In this document: one piece after another, positions 16,129 to 25,805 of the stretch | Numbering within the stretch: the first letter of the stretch is position 1 | How the letters are laid out: the number at the start of each line of letters is the position of its first letter | Assembly: GCF_028750675.1 (NCBI RefSeq) | Contig: NZ_JAQQPZ010000013.1 | Span: 1,145,753-1,209,752, forward strand | Reading direction: 5' to 3' | Length of the DNA: 64,000 nucleotides | Origin: Shewanella metallivivens | GTDB taxonomy: Bacteria > Pseudomonadota > Gammaproteobacteria > Enterobacterales > Shewanellaceae | Position numbers and translations under genes: made by a program | Notes under the pieces: model-generated | What the model was told of the DNA's origin: nothing | Seen by the model: the letters and a program-made list of their open reading frames with translations, nothing else | Databases searched by the model: none

Positions 16129-18237
16129 TTAACGGTTACGCGATGTGCGCAATACTTCAGGTAACACACGGATCCGACGCATAACATTAGCTAGGTGGAC
16201 GCGATCTTTCACTGAAATACGCAAATTAATCAAATACACTCGGCCATCACGTTCTTCTGTGCTGAGGTTGTGAATATTAGAACCCGCGGAGGCGATAATT
16301 GAAGTGATTTTAGCTAATGCACCATGATGGTTAACAATTTCAACCCGCAAATTCGCTTGGTATTCAACACCCTCAACGTTATCCCAGTGCACTGAAATGT
16401 ACTTGTCTGGCTCGCCTTGATAACCACGAATATTGGCACAGCTTTCCATGTGAACGACTAAGCCTTTACCAGGGCTAACATGGGCGATGACCGCATCACC
16501 CGGGATAGGACGACAACAGTTAGCGTAAGTCACTAACATGCCTTCAGCACCACGGATTGGCATTTGCGGCTTTTCATTAGTGTGATCTTGTGAGTCAAAC
16601 TGCTCGCCAACTAATCGTTGGGCAATCACAATGCTCATAGCGTTACCTAAACCAATATCAGCCAGTAATGAGTCGAGCGAAGCGTGTTTGGTTTCTTTAA
16701 TGACTTTTTCGAGTAATTCAGGTGGAATCGTTTCGAGTTTAGTATCACCTAACGCATGGTTTAAAAGGCGCTTACCGAGTGCGATGGCGTTATCACCTTT
16801 TAGGCTCTTTAATACCTGACGGATCTTACCGCGAGCTTTACCTGTGACTACAAAGTTGAGCCATGCAGCATTGGGTCTTGCACCTTTAGCGGTAATAATT
16901 TCAACCGTTTGCCCAGAAATAAGCGGTTGGCTTAATGGATATGCTTGACGATTAACGCGTGCGCCAACGCATGAGTTGCCCACATCGGTGTGGACTTCAT
17001 AGGCAAAGTCGACAGCGGTAGAGTTAACAGGTAGCTCTAAAATGCGGCCTTCTGGTGTAAAGACATAAATTTCTTCAGGAAAGAGTTCTGTTTTAACGTT
17101 TTCAACAAACTCAAATGAACTGCTGGCGCTCTGTTGCAATTCAAGCAGGCTTTGCATCCATTTACGAGCACGTACCTGAGTGGTGTTTTGTTTAGCTGCA
17201 TCGGTGTTATTTTTATACATCCAATGTGCTGCAACACCTTTGTCAGCCATTTGGTCCATTTCTTCAGTGCGGATTTGCACTTCAACAGGCACAGCATGTG
17301 GACCAAATAAAGAGGTGTGCAGAGATTGATAACCATTGGCTTTGGGAATGGCGATATAATCTTTGAAGCGACCCGGGCGAGGTTTATATAAGCCATGCAT
17401 CGCACCAAGCACTCGATAACTGGTATCGATTGAGTCAACAATAATTCTAAATGCGTAGATGTCCATCACTTCTTGGAATTGAAGCTCTTTGCTGCGCATT
17501 TTACAGTAAATAGAATAGAGGTTTTTCTCCCGGCCTTTGACTTTTGCTGGAATGCCAGCTTCTTCAAGGCGAGACTCAATTGCTGATTCAATACTGTTTA
17601 TCAACTCTTTGCGATTGCCTCGTGCTGCTTTAACAACTTCTCGTATCACTCTATGTCGCATAGGGTAATAGGCTTGAAAACCTAAGTCTTCAAGTTCGAT
17701 TTTAATGTTGTGAATGCCTAATCGGTTGGCAATGGGCGCATAAATTTCTAAGGTTTCGCGAGCAATGCGACGACGCTTGTCTGGGCGAAGCGCCCCAAGG
17801 GTTCGCATATTGTGGGTGCGGTCAGCCAACTTAATGAGGATCACTCGAATATCTTGAGTCATTGCCATCATCATTTTGCGGAAGTTTTCTGCTTGGGCTT
17901 CTTTTTTGTCGCGAAATTTGATTTTGTCTAGCTTAGATACACCTTCGACTAATTCCGCAACCGTAATACCAAACAGCTCAGTGAGCTCTTCTTTGGTGAC
18001 GGGAGTGTCTTCGATGGTGTCATGGAGCAGGGCAGCCATAAGCGACTCGTGATCGAGTCGCATGTCCGCCAGAATGCGGCTTACCGCAACTGGGTGGGTA
18101 ATGTAAGGCTCGCCACTTGTGCGCATTTGCCCTTCGTGGGCATCACGCGCAACCAAATAGGCCTGCTTGAGTAATTCGACTTGCTCCGGCTCTAAATAGC
18201 TGGACGCTGACTCTTTTAGACCTTCAAACAGATACAA
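16129..18237 (-). CDS. spoT: Bifunctional (p)ppGpp synthase/hydrolase SpoT
   Basis: 702 aa, as in E. coli SpoT. The HD hydrolase domain is intact: [14 protein letters not shown] and the catalytic LLHDTIED with H72 and D73. The synthetase domain follows ([31 protein letters not shown]... in the region 240-340, with [18 protein letters not shown] and [20 protein letters not shown]). Then come a TGS domain ([30 protein letters not shown]) and a C-terminal ACT domain ([24 protein letters not shown]). It sets alarmone levels in response to carbon, fatty-acid and iron stress. It is preceded by rpoZ with 13 nt between. Confidence 0.97.
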   Translation of the reverse strand: MYLFEGLKESASSYLEPEQVELLKQAYLVARDAHEGQMRTSGEPYITHPVAVSRILADMRLDHESLMAALLHDTIEDTPVTKEELTELFGITVAELVEGVSKLDKIKFRDKKEAQAENFRKMMMAMTQDIRVILIKLADRTHNMRTLGALRPDKRRRIARETLEIYAPIANRLGIHNIKIELEDLGFQAYYPMRHRVIREVVKAARGNRKELINSIESAIESRLEEAGIPAKVKGREKNLYSIYCKMRSKELQFQEVMDIYAFRIIVDSIDTSYRVLGAMHGLYKPRPGRFKDYIAIPKANGYQSLHTSLFGPHAVPVEVQIRTEEMDQMADKGVAAHWMYKNNTDAAKQNTTQVRARKWMQSLLELQQSASSSFEFVENVKTELFPEEIYVFTPEGRILELPVNSTAVDFAYEVHTDVGNSCVGARVNRQAYPLSQPLISGQTVEIITAKGARPNAAWLNFVVTGKARGKIRQVLKSLKGDNAIALGKRLLNHALGDTKLETIPPELLEKVIKETKHASLDSLLADIGLGNAMSIVIAQRLVGEQFDSQDHTNEKPQMPIRGAEGMLVTYANCCRPIPGDAVIAHVSPGKGLVVHMESCANIRGYQGEPDKYISVHWDNVEGVEYQANLRVEIVNHHGALAKITSIIASAGSNIHNLSTEERDGRVYLINLRISVKDRVHLANVMRRIRVLPEVLRTSRNR

Positions 18238-18250
18238 GTGGCGCTACTCC

Positions 18251-18529
18251 TTAAACTACGCGGCCTTCTGCAATAGCTGCAACAGCTGCGATTTCAGCTG
18301 CTTCACGTTCACGCACAGTTTGGCGTTCGTCAGCATCTAATGTGTTTGAGGTGACTAAACCAAGTTCGATTTCGCGCAATGCGATAACCGTTGGCTTATC
18401 GTTCATCTCCTCAACCATAGGATCTTTACCTTGCACGGCGATTTGGCGTGCGCGACGCGCTGCAACCAGGATCATATCAAAACGGTTGCCGATTTTGTTT
18501 ACGGCGTCTTCTACAGTTACGCGAGCCAT
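18251..18529 (-). CDS. rpoZ: DNA-directed RNA polymerase omega subunit
   Basis: 92 aa, starting [30 protein letters not shown], which is the near-invariant omega N-terminus. Omega helps assemble the beta-prime subunit and is part of a ppGpp-binding site on RNA polymerase, which fits its operon with spoT. It is placed between gmk and spoT as in E. coli. Confidence 0.97.
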   Translation of the reverse strand: MARVTVEDAVNKIGNRFDMILVAARRARQIAVQGKDPMVEEMNDKPTVIALREIELGLVTSNTLDADERQTVREREAAEIAAVAAIAEGRVV

Positions 18530-18589
18530 GTGTTGAAACTCCAGTGTTATCTATGGGAAAAAATGACGCAAAATTGTACACTATGACAA

Positions 18590-19213
18590 TTAATCTGCCA
18601 AGAGATCAATAAGCATACCATTGTGGGTATACTGCTGACTAGCACAGGTTAACCTTTGGCTACGAATAATTGCGTTTAAGTCGGTCAGAGCGGTATCAAA
18701 ATCATCATTTACAATCACAAATTCATATTGTGAATAATGCGACATTTCAGATACCGCTTGTGCCATACGAGAATCAATGACTTGTTGGCTGTCTTGACCT
18801 CGGCCCGTTAGGCGGCGTTCAAGCTCTGCTTTTGATGGGGGTAAAATAAACACTCCAACAGCATAAGGCATGAGTTTTTTTACTTGCTCACCACCTTGCC
18901 AGTCGATATCTAAAAATACGTCGATACCTTTTGCCAGCGTTTGTTCTATTACGGTTTTTGATGTGCCGTAATAATTACCAAACACTTCAGCCCATTCAAT
19001 AAATGCATCTTGTGCGATTAATGCCTTAAATTGTTCAACGTCGACAAAATGATAATGCTGGCCGTCAACTTCACCTGGACGAGGTTGGCGAGTGGTATGC
19101 GATACAGAAACCTGTTTATCGCAGGGTTTATCTTTTAACAGTGCCGAGATAAGAGACGATTTACCTGCGCCGCTGGGGGCTGACACAATAAAAAGATTTC
19201 CACGAGTGCTCAT
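18590..19213 (-). CDS. gmk: Guanylate kinase
   Basis: 207 aa, matching the enzyme's usual length. The P-loop is [16 protein letters not shown] near residues 10-25, and the GMP-binding part contains [19 protein letters not shown] (residues 39-57) and the [14 protein letters not shown] segment. It phosphorylates GMP to GDP and is the first gene of a minus-strand operon with rpoZ and spoT. The three genes link guanine nucleotide supply to stringent control. Confidence 0.97.
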   Translation of the reverse strand: MSTRGNLFIVSAPSGAGKSSLISALLKDKPCDKQVSVSHTTRQPRPGEVDGQHYHFVDVEQFKALIAQDAFIEWAEVFGNYYGTSKTVIEQTLAKGIDVFLDIDWQGGEQVKKLMPYAVGVFILPPSKAELERRLTGRGQDSQQVIDSRMAQAVSEMSHYSQYEFVIVNDDFDTALTDLNAIIRSQRLTCASQQYTHNGMLIDLLAD

Positions 19214-19593
19214 AAATTGGGTTTCTCATTGGTTATTCATTAAGAAAGCTTAATATTATACTCGTTAACAGTAAGGTTATGCTAGCGCTATGAGTACACA
19301 GATAATCCGTGGATAAGGTCGTTAGTTGAGCCTCAATTTGTGATGGGTGCCAGGGCATTATTTCGATAAAATAATTGCTTAAAGCACCCAAAGGCGCTGG
19401 CTTTATAAGATAAATTCTGTAGGCTTTGCGCTATTGTGTTCAATGGTGTTTTTTTGTTATTTATTTTGCGGGTTGATTGGCATCCCTTAGGGGGATTTGT
19501 CACAAATTTAAGTTTAACCATCAGTATTGCATGGTGTTGATTAACCGCAGCTTAGTAGACCTAATTGTAGTAAACCAATTATAGGAATGTTTG
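19214..19593. other. 380-bp divergent intergenic region between gmk and the DUF805-like gene
   Basis: No convincing coding sequence; a 62-codon minus-strand reading at 19333-19521 has no family resemblance and no good ribosome-binding site. The region must hold the divergent promoters of gmk (minus) and of the DUF805-like gene (plus). An inverted-repeat-like AT-rich segment is at 19358-19376 (ATTATTTCGATAAAATAAT). Nothing else is clear. Confidence 0.5.
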
Positions 19594-20850
19594 ATGTTAG
19601 TAAAAACCCTGCTGTGCCGCGAAGGTCGTGACACAGGTTTAAGGTTAATGGCCATTGTATTTGCTGCTTTTGCTTTGTTGAGTATTGCGGCTTTGGTGTT
19701 TCCTGCAAGTATCATCATTTTAATCGCCACGGTTGTGTCGCTACCTATTGTTGGTTTATCGGCAATGCGCCGCTTACATGATGCGAATAAAACCATTACA
19801 TTGATGCTCGTTTGCTTGTTGCCTGTACTTATCTTTGGCGTAGCAGCTTATTTTGAGGCGCCACTCGGGGTGTTAGCTGGGGTGTTTTTATTTGGGTTGG
19901 CTTGCGGTGGTTATTTAAGTTTTTTACCTACAAAAAATCATATTCAATATGCGCTTGGATATTATGGTCCTCATCGAGTAATGAATAGTGCGCAAAGCGC
20001 GATGCATCGCCGTCAAGACCCGGTGATGCAAGGTCAAGCGGTGAATGTTTCTATAATAGACAATCCACCTGTTAATCAGCCGGTTAACCCGCAAATGGCA
20101 AAGCATGACGCTTATACTGATGACGTGGAGCCGATCCACAATCTAAAGCATGATGAGTCTTTTATTTCCCAAGAGTTTGACGTTGCAGACGAACATGAAG
20201 CTGTTAGCAGCAATCTTTCAGCTAAGCGTGAGCGGAATAACCAACCCTTATATGTTGATCAGGATGCCTTACAGTCAGGCTCGATAACTGAGCTCGCCAA
20301 ATCTTGGATTAATCTGGCCAAGTTGCATCAACAAAAATTGCTGTTTGCCGGCAAGATTTTGGCCGCTGTGATAGCGCTTGGATTATTGATTTATTTGGTG
20401 ATCGCCTTAATTAATGCGTTTTCAAGCATAGATGATTCAGACACTGAGGCAGAAATGAGCCAAGGTGTGATTGAGCCCGTTAGCATGAGCAGGCAGATGG
20501 TTAAATTACCTGATGGTTTTTGGTTAGCCTTAGAAGGTGATGTGCTTATTTTGCGCTGGCTAGGTGACGCCGGAGACACGCAAAATCTATGGCGCTTGGC
20601 CAGTGCGGTTGGCGATAAAACCTGTGCAGAACTTGAATTTAATGATGGTAGTAAATTCAGACCTATGACCGTTGATTTACTTGCTGATGGCGCCACTGAA
20701 GCTAGGTTTACCCCTTTAGATAAGAACGTGATGGTGAACAATATTGCTTTGCGGGGAGATTTTAAATTGTGTGGCTATAAGTTTAGCTTAAAAGGTAGCC
20801 AGGCTGCATTAATGAAAAATCCGCAGTTTGAAACATTACTAAGCCAATAA
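19594..20850 (+). CDS. DUF805-like membrane protein with extra C-terminal domain
   Basis: 418 aa from the ATG at 19594, preceded by AGGAA with 7-nt spacing. Residues 10-115 hold four hydrophobic helices and the motif LSAMRRLHDANKTITLML, which resembles the RRLHD signature of DUF805 inner-membrane proteins. A hydrophilic, proline/asparagine-rich linker covers about residues 130-235. A further membrane helix (FAGKILAAVIALGLLIYLVIALI) sits near residues 252-277. A C-terminal domain of about 130 residues follows, beginning with VSMSRQMVKLPDGFWLALEGDVLILRWLGD. I do not recognise the C-terminal domain. It precedes the phosphotransferase gene by 24 nt, so they are likely co-transcribed. Confidence 0.7.
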   Translation: MLVKTLLCREGRDTGLRLMAIVFAAFALLSIAALVFPASIIILIATVVSLPIVGLSAMRRLHDANKTITLMLVCLLPVLIFGVAAYFEAPLGVLAGVFLFGLACGGYLSFLPTKNHIQYALGYYGPHRVMNSAQSAMHRRQDPVMQGQAVNVSIIDNPPVNQPVNPQMAKHDAYTDDVEPIHNLKHDESFISQEFDVADEHEAVSSNLSAKRERNNQPLYVDQDALQSGSITELAKSWINLAKLHQQKLLFAGKILAAVIALGLLIYLVIALINAFSSIDDSDTEAEMSQGVIEPVSMSRQMVKLPDGFWLALEGDVLILRWLGDAGDTQNLWRLASAVGDKTCAELEFNDGSKFRPMTVDLLADGATEARFTPLDKNVMVNNIALRGDFKLCGYKFSLKGSQAALMKNPQFETLLSQ

Positions 20851-20874
20851 TGCTGGTTTAGATGGAGTATGTGA

Positions 20875-21942
20875 TTGATTGAATTTATTAAACAAACTGT
20901 GTTGCCTCAGTTTGGCCTTGATTGCATTAATGCGTCAATCAGTACGTTGGGAAATGGTCATATTAACCAGACATTTTTAGTGATTGATGGCACTAAAAAA
21001 ATCGTATTACAACAAATAAATACTCAAGTATTTACGCAACCTCATCAGGTGGTTAGTAATGCAGCTCGTATCAGCCAGCATTTATGCGCAAAACATCAGC
21101 TGCAAGAGTATTCACTTCAAGTTATTCGCCCTGTGGCGACGATGGCGGGTGACTTATATCTTGATCTTGAAGAGCAGGGTTTTTGGCGTGCTATCGATTA
21201 TATAGAGCATAGCCATACGATTGAGTTGGTCACACAAACTGAACAAGCTGAAGCTGCCGCCTATGCTTTTGGTCATTTTGCAGCAGCGCTAAGTGATATG
21301 CCTTCAGCAAGCATTGATGATGTTATTGCTAATTTTTTAAATCTGCCAGATCGGATCCAACAATTAACCAATGCGGTTGATTGTGATGCTTTTGCGAGAC
21401 TAAACACATGTCAGGAATGGGCTGAGTATGCACTGTCACAAACCGCACTACTTACTCAATTAGCTGAGTTTGAACGCTTATTACCACGACGAATTTGCCA
21501 TAATGATACTAAAATTAACAACATGCTGTTTGATAAACGTGATATGTCCAGTATGGCGATTATTGACCTTGATACCTGTATGGCAGGTTATTTGATGTAT
21601 GACTTTGGTGATATGGTTCGGGCATTCTGCTCGCCAGAGCCCGAAGACTCGACACATTTAGCTAAAGTGTATGCCCGCCCTGAAGTCATATCAGCGGCGA
21701 CAACGGCCTATGTTCGTGCCCTTGATGGAGTGATAACCCCACTTGAAAAGCAAAGTTTATGGATAGGTATAAAAGCCATGACGTTAATGCTTGGCGTGCG
21801 TTTTTTAACAGATTATTTAAAAGGCGATGGTTATTTTGCAATTAAATACCCGTTACATAATCTAGACCGAGCCAAAAATCAGTTAACTATTTATCAAAGT
21901 TTACTTAAACAAGAGCCGCAATTAATCAAATTATTTGATTAA
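20875..21942 (+). CDS. Phosphotransferase/kinase resembling N-acetylhexosamine 1-kinase
   Basis: 355 aa of the aminoglycoside phosphotransferase-choline kinase fold. The N-terminal LGNGHINQTFLV and KIVLQQINTQVF resemble NahK-type sugar kinases. The catalytic loop is HNDTKINN with H209, D211 and N216, and AIIDLDTCMAG supplies the metal-binding aspartate. The start is TTG at 20875 with GGAG at 20864-20867 (7-nt spacing); a GTG at 20871 is out of frame. NahK phosphorylates N-acetylglucosamine or N-acetylgalactosamine at C1; that substrate is only a suggestion here. It is followed by a HAD nucleotidase gene. Confidence 0.75.
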   Translation: MIEFIKQTVLPQFGLDCINASISTLGNGHINQTFLVIDGTKKIVLQQINTQVFTQPHQVVSNAARISQHLCAKHQLQEYSLQVIRPVATMAGDLYLDLEEQGFWRAIDYIEHSHTIELVTQTEQAEAAAYAFGHFAAALSDMPSASIDDVIANFLNLPDRIQQLTNAVDCDAFARLNTCQEWAEYALSQTALLTQLAEFERLLPRRICHNDTKINNMLFDKRDMSSMAIIDLDTCMAGYLMYDFGDMVRAFCSPEPEDSTHLAKVYARPEVISAATTAYVRALDGVITPLEKQSLWIGIKAMTLMLGVRFLTDYLKGDGYFAIKYPLHNLDRAKNQLTIYQSLLKQEPQLIKLFD

Positions 21943-21982
21943 TAAAAACGGTGTCTAGTTTTAATATTTAAGGTTGTTAGGG

Positions 21983-22675
21983 ATGTCTAATTTAGTCGAT
22001 AAATATAAATGGATTTTATTTGATGCAGACGAAACATTATTTCATTTTGATGCTTTTGCTGGCTTAAAATTAATGTTTTCGCGTTTTAACGTGGAGTTTA
22101 GTCTCGATGATTTTGCTGCTTACCAGCAAGTTAATAAACCACTTTGGGTAGATTACCAAAATGGTTTGATCAATGCTGCTCACTTACAACATACGCGTTT
22201 TACCCATTGGGCCAATAAATTATCTGTCACGCCACAGCATTTAAACAGCCAGTTTTTAGCGGCAATGGGCGATATTTGTCAACCTCTACCCGGTGCGCGC
22301 GAACTCGTTGACTCTTTAAGCGGTAAGGTTAATTTAGGGATCATTACCAATGGATTTACTGAGCTGCAAAGTATCCGTTTAAGTCGCACGGGTTTTCAAG
22401 ATGCATTTAGTCCGGTCGTGATTTCAGAACAACTCGGTAAAGCAAAACCTGATGTGGCTATTTTCAATTATGCTTTTAGCTTGATGGGTGAGCCAGAAAA
22501 GCATCAGGTGTTAATGGTTGGTGATAACCTCCACTCTGATATTTTAGGCGGTATTAATGCCGGAATTGATACCTGTTGGTTAAACCATCATGGGGCTGAG
22601 GTGAGTGACGATATTTCACCGAGTTATCAGGTGAGTAACTTAGCAGAATTACAGCAATTGCTCATTCCAAGTTAA
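21983..22675 (+). CDS. yjjG: HAD-family pyrimidine 5'-nucleotidase (YjjG-like)
   Basis: 230 aa from the ATG at 21983 (MSNLVDKYKWILFDADETLF); a TTG three codons upstream is less likely. The HAD motifs are FDADE with nucleophile D14 and acid D16, LGIITNGF (motif II), GKAKPDVAIFNYAF (motif III lysine) and VGDNLHSDILGG (motif IV). The cap domain matches YjjG, which dephosphorylates dUMP, dTMP and non-canonical pyrimidine nucleotides as a house-cleaning enzyme. The stop codon touches the left end of the miniature element at 22675. Confidence 0.9.
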   Translation: MSNLVDKYKWILFDADETLFHFDAFAGLKLMFSRFNVEFSLDDFAAYQQVNKPLWVDYQNGLINAAHLQHTRFTHWANKLSVTPQHLNSQFLAAMGDICQPLPGARELVDSLSGKVNLGIITNGFTELQSIRLSRTGFQDAFSPVVISEQLGKAKPDVAIFNYAFSLMGEPEKHQVLMVGDNLHSDILGGINAGIDTCWLNHHGAEVSDDISPSYQVSNLAELQQLLIPS

Positions 22676-22953
22676 TACCAATCTTTATTAGAATGTGATC
22701 TATTTTAGGCTGCGTCACTAGACCCAGTACAATGAAAATGACTGCAGGTGTAGTCATCTACATCAAAGTCATTTGAAGCCGTAATGGGGTTTGTGACGCA
22801 GCCCCGAAGGGCGAATTTATCCGTGTGGTATTCTTTGTTAGCCTTTCTTAACGTAGTGCACTATAACCTAGTGCACTATGCCCTCAAAAGGCAGCCTCGA
22901 ATACCTCACTGATAACTTTCGCTAAAAGAGCACATTCTAATGCGGATTGGTAT
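22675..22953. mobile_element. Second miniature inverted-repeat element, downstream of yjjG
   Basis: 279 bp with terminal inverted repeats of 27 bp at 22675-22701 and 22927-22953. The outer bases are ATACCAATC on both ends, then three to four variable bases, then ATTAGAATGTG and a TCT end. Inside, GGCTGCGTCAC (near 22712) is matched by GTGACGCAGCC (22792-22802), so the element folds on itself, and TAGTGCACTATAACCTAGTGCACTA is a local repeat near 22853. No ORF for a transposase is present. Its terminal sequence differs from the element at 7542-7823, so it belongs to another family. With the short flanks at either end it fills the 350 bp between yjjG and mrcA. Confidence 0.75.
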
Positions 22954-22984
22954 AATTGGTCCTATTCGTGTTATCAAATAAAAA

Positions 22985-23004
22985 AGCCATTCGATTGAAT
23001 GGCT
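22985..23004 (-). terminator. Rho-independent terminator of mrcA
   Basis: An 8-bp stem (AGCCATTC at 22985-22992, loop GATT, complement at 22997-23004) followed on the minus strand by TTTTTTATTT, 21 bp past the mrcA stop. Confidence 0.88.
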
Positions 23005-23025
23005 ATTTATTTAATTAAGATACGT

Positions 23026-25620
23026 TTATTGGAATAAGTCTTCGGCAACATTGTCGATAAAGATATCGCCACTTTGCTGAGTTTCAGTGACGTATTCTTT
23101 AGGCTCTGTACCTTCAACAAAATATTCAAATGTGGTTGTATGATCTGTTTTGCGGGTTAATTTACCTGTGGCTAAATCAATGCGTGCAGAAACAATGCCC
23201 TGCGGCGGAATGACAGGATGTTCTGGCGTGCCAGCAAGCGCTTTATTCATAAAGTCGTTCCAACCTGGCCCAGCTGTCTTTGCACCCGCTTCAGCACCTG
23301 ATATTTGGTCCGGTTCACCGTTTGCCATCCAACTAGATCGGCCTAATTGACGACCATGATCATCAAATCCAACCCAAAATGTAGAGGTTAGCGTTGGGTT
23401 AAAACCACTAAACCATGTGTCTCGCGATTCGTTTGTAGTCCCAGTTTTGCCGGCTATGTCATGACGCTTAATGAGCTTTGCAGCACGCCAAGCTGTGCCG
23501 TTCCAGCCAGTACCTTTACTCCAATCACCGCCGCCCCATATTACACTTTTGAGTGCTTCAGTGATCAAGAAGGCTGTTTGCTCAGAAATAATCTGTTTAG
23601 CAAATCGTGCATTAGGGTTGCTACAGGTATTTTCTTCAGCCGTTAACTGTGTTGTTTGATCCTCGACATTATCATTGGCTTCAATGGTCTCGCGTTGTTC
23701 AAATGCTGGTTGTGAGAGTTCTTCTGCCATGGCGGCAAATGGGTCATCAACATTGTTAATCACCTGCGTTGTCTCTTGTGGCTTATGACAAGCAATCGCA
23801 GGAATCGTTTGTTCAATCATATTGTCATAACCGTCCGTGACATGATCGATAAAGTACGGTTCAACTAAATATCCACCATTAGCAAAAACGTTAAATGCAG
23901 TAGCAACTTGCAAAGGTGTTACTGAAGGAGAACCTAATGCAAGTGATTCGTTACGGGGCAGATCGTTAGGGTCAAAGCCAAATTTCACCAGTTCTTTAAT
24001 GGTGTTATCTAACCCAGCATGACGCATAGCCCTTACCGACATAACGTTAATCGATTGAGCTAAACCAACACGTAAACGCGTTGGACCACCATAAATATCT
24101 GGTGAGTTTTTAGGTCGCCAAGCTGTGCCCTGGCGTGTATCGGGTTTATTAATTGGCGCATTGTTAATTAATGTCGCTAAGGTGTAGTCCTTTTCAAGCG
24201 CTGCAGCATAAATGAATGGTTTAATGTTAGAGCCTAATTGACGCTTAGCCTGGGTGACACGGTTAAACTGACTTTGACTAAAGCTAAAGCCACCGACTAA
24301 GGTTCTGATTGCTCCATCATGAGGCTCAAGTGACACGGTTGCACTTGATACTAATGGGATTTGAGATAACTGCCAATATTGACCGTTATCGCGGATCCAC
24401 ACTTGCTGTCCCGCGGTGAGGATGTCGCTTGCTTGTTTGGGTGGCAAGCCTTGACGCTTGTCACTAATAAATTTGCGTGCCCACTTTAAGCCTTTCCATT
24501 CTAATGTAATCAGTTGTCCTTCACTGTTGAGCACTTGTGCTTGTTGATCACTCACGCTCATTACCGCAGCAGGGATGATACCTTGCATAGTTGAAGTGCG
24601 TTTTAATGTTGCGATGATTTCATCACGCGCTAATGGCGTCTCTGTCCATAACTCGGTAACTGGGCCGCGATAACCATGACGCTGATCATAGGCGAATACA
24701 TTGTCACGCAAAGACTCTTGAGCCATTAACTGCAAATCAGATGAAATGGTGGTGTAAACGTTATACCCATTAGTGTACGCAGCTTCTTCACCGTATTTTT
24801 GGATCATGTAGTCGCGCGCCATTTCAGAAATATAAGGTGCGTATAAATCGATTTCTGCTCCATGGTATTTTGCAGTAGAAGGGCTGTTAATGGCTTCTTC
24901 ATATTGCGCTTGAGTGATATTACGTTTTTCAAGCATGCGGCTTAATACCCAGTTACGACGCGCGATAGCGCGTTCAGGGTTACGGATTGGGTTAGCGGCT
25001 GAAGGCGCTTGTGGTAGACCTGCAATCATTGCCATTTCAGGTAGTGACAGCTGATTTAATTCTTTGCCGTAATACACTTGTGCTGCAGCGCCGACGCCAT
25101 AAGCACGGTTACCTAAAAATGAACGGTTTAAATACAGTGCTAAGATTTCTTTTTTAGAGAGTGCTTTTTCAATCTTTAATGCTAAAAAGATTTCTTTTAC
25201 TTTACGAATATAAGTTTTTTCGTTTGATAAAAAGAAACCTCGGGCTACCTGCTGAGTAATGGTACTGGCACCTTGGCTTTTTTTACCTGTGGTAATCAAT
25301 ATGGTTGCAGCACGAATAATACCAATAGGGTCAATGCCTCTGTGTTCAAAGAAGCGTGCATCTTCGGTGTCGAGTACCGCATTAATTAATTGCACTGGTA
25401 CATCGTCATACTCCACAGGAATACGACGTTTCTCACCAAATTGTGAGATAAGTTTGCCGTCTTTGCTGTAAATGCGCAGCGGGGTTTGCAATTGAACCGT
25501 TTTTAATGAATTAACATCAGGTAAGTCGGGCAATACATAAAAGTATGCTGCTGTAATGGCGGCGACACCTAAAAGTGATAGGCTAAAAAAGGCGATTAAT
25601 AAACGTTTAAACCACTTCAC
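23026..25620 (-). CDS. mrcA: Penicillin-binding protein 1A
   Basis: 864 aa, a class A PBP. A membrane anchor is at residues 7-30. The GT51 glycosyltransferase domain has its catalytic E86 in EDARFFEHRG and KILALYLNRSFLGNRAYGVGAAAQVYYGKEL. The transpeptidase has SNIKPF (S near 464, the SxxK motif), SINVMSVR (SxN) and KTGTTNESRDTWFSGF near 723. It polymerises and crosslinks peptidoglycan. It is divergent from pilM, an arrangement also seen in Vibrio and Pseudomonas. Its activator LpoA is encoded in this window at 39971-41803. Confidence 0.97.
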   Translation of the reverse strand: MKWFKRLLIAFFSLSLLGVAAITAAYFYVLPDLPDVNSLKTVQLQTPLRIYSKDGKLISQFGEKRRIPVEYDDVPVQLINAVLDTEDARFFEHRGIDPIGIIRAATILITTGKKSQGASTITQQVARGFFLSNEKTYIRKVKEIFLALKIEKALSKKEILALYLNRSFLGNRAYGVGAAAQVYYGKELNQLSLPEMAMIAGLPQAPSAANPIRNPERAIARRNWVLSRMLEKRNITQAQYEEAINSPSTAKYHGAEIDLYAPYISEMARDYMIQKYGEEAAYTNGYNVYTTISSDLQLMAQESLRDNVFAYDQRHGYRGPVTELWTETPLARDEIIATLKRTSTMQGIIPAAVMSVSDQQAQVLNSEGQLITLEWKGLKWARKFISDKRQGLPPKQASDILTAGQQVWIRDNGQYWQLSQIPLVSSATVSLEPHDGAIRTLVGGFSFSQSQFNRVTQAKRQLGSNIKPFIYAAALEKDYTLATLINNAPINKPDTRQGTAWRPKNSPDIYGGPTRLRVGLAQSINVMSVRAMRHAGLDNTIKELVKFGFDPNDLPRNESLALGSPSVTPLQVATAFNVFANGGYLVEPYFIDHVTDGYDNMIEQTIPAIACHKPQETTQVINNVDDPFAAMAEELSQPAFEQRETIEANDNVEDQTTQLTAEENTCSNPNARFAKQIISEQTAFLITEALKSVIWGGGDWSKGTGWNGTAWRAAKLIKRHDIAGKTGTTNESRDTWFSGFNPTLTSTFWVGFDDHGRQLGRSSWMANGEPDQISGAEAGAKTAGPGWNDFMNKALAGTPEHPVIPPQGIVSARIDLATGKLTRKTDHTTTFEYFVEGTEPKEYVTETQQSGDIFIDNVAEDLFQ

Positions 25621-25805
25621 TCGATAATTCCAAAAAACAAAAATAGTGGCGTTAGTATATAAGCCGAAGAGTTTTTGGTGAAGTAAAACATGATTAAGTT
25701 AAAATAGTATTTGTAAAATGCAGAAACATTTTATACAAATACTTATAACGAGTTGATTATGTGCTAATCTCTTATAAAATAATAATAGAATTGTGATGAC
25801 GGACT

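Noticed and set aside
17037..17441. 134-codon minus-strand ORF inside spoT
   Set aside because: It overlaps the intact spoT gene in another frame and has no independent signals.
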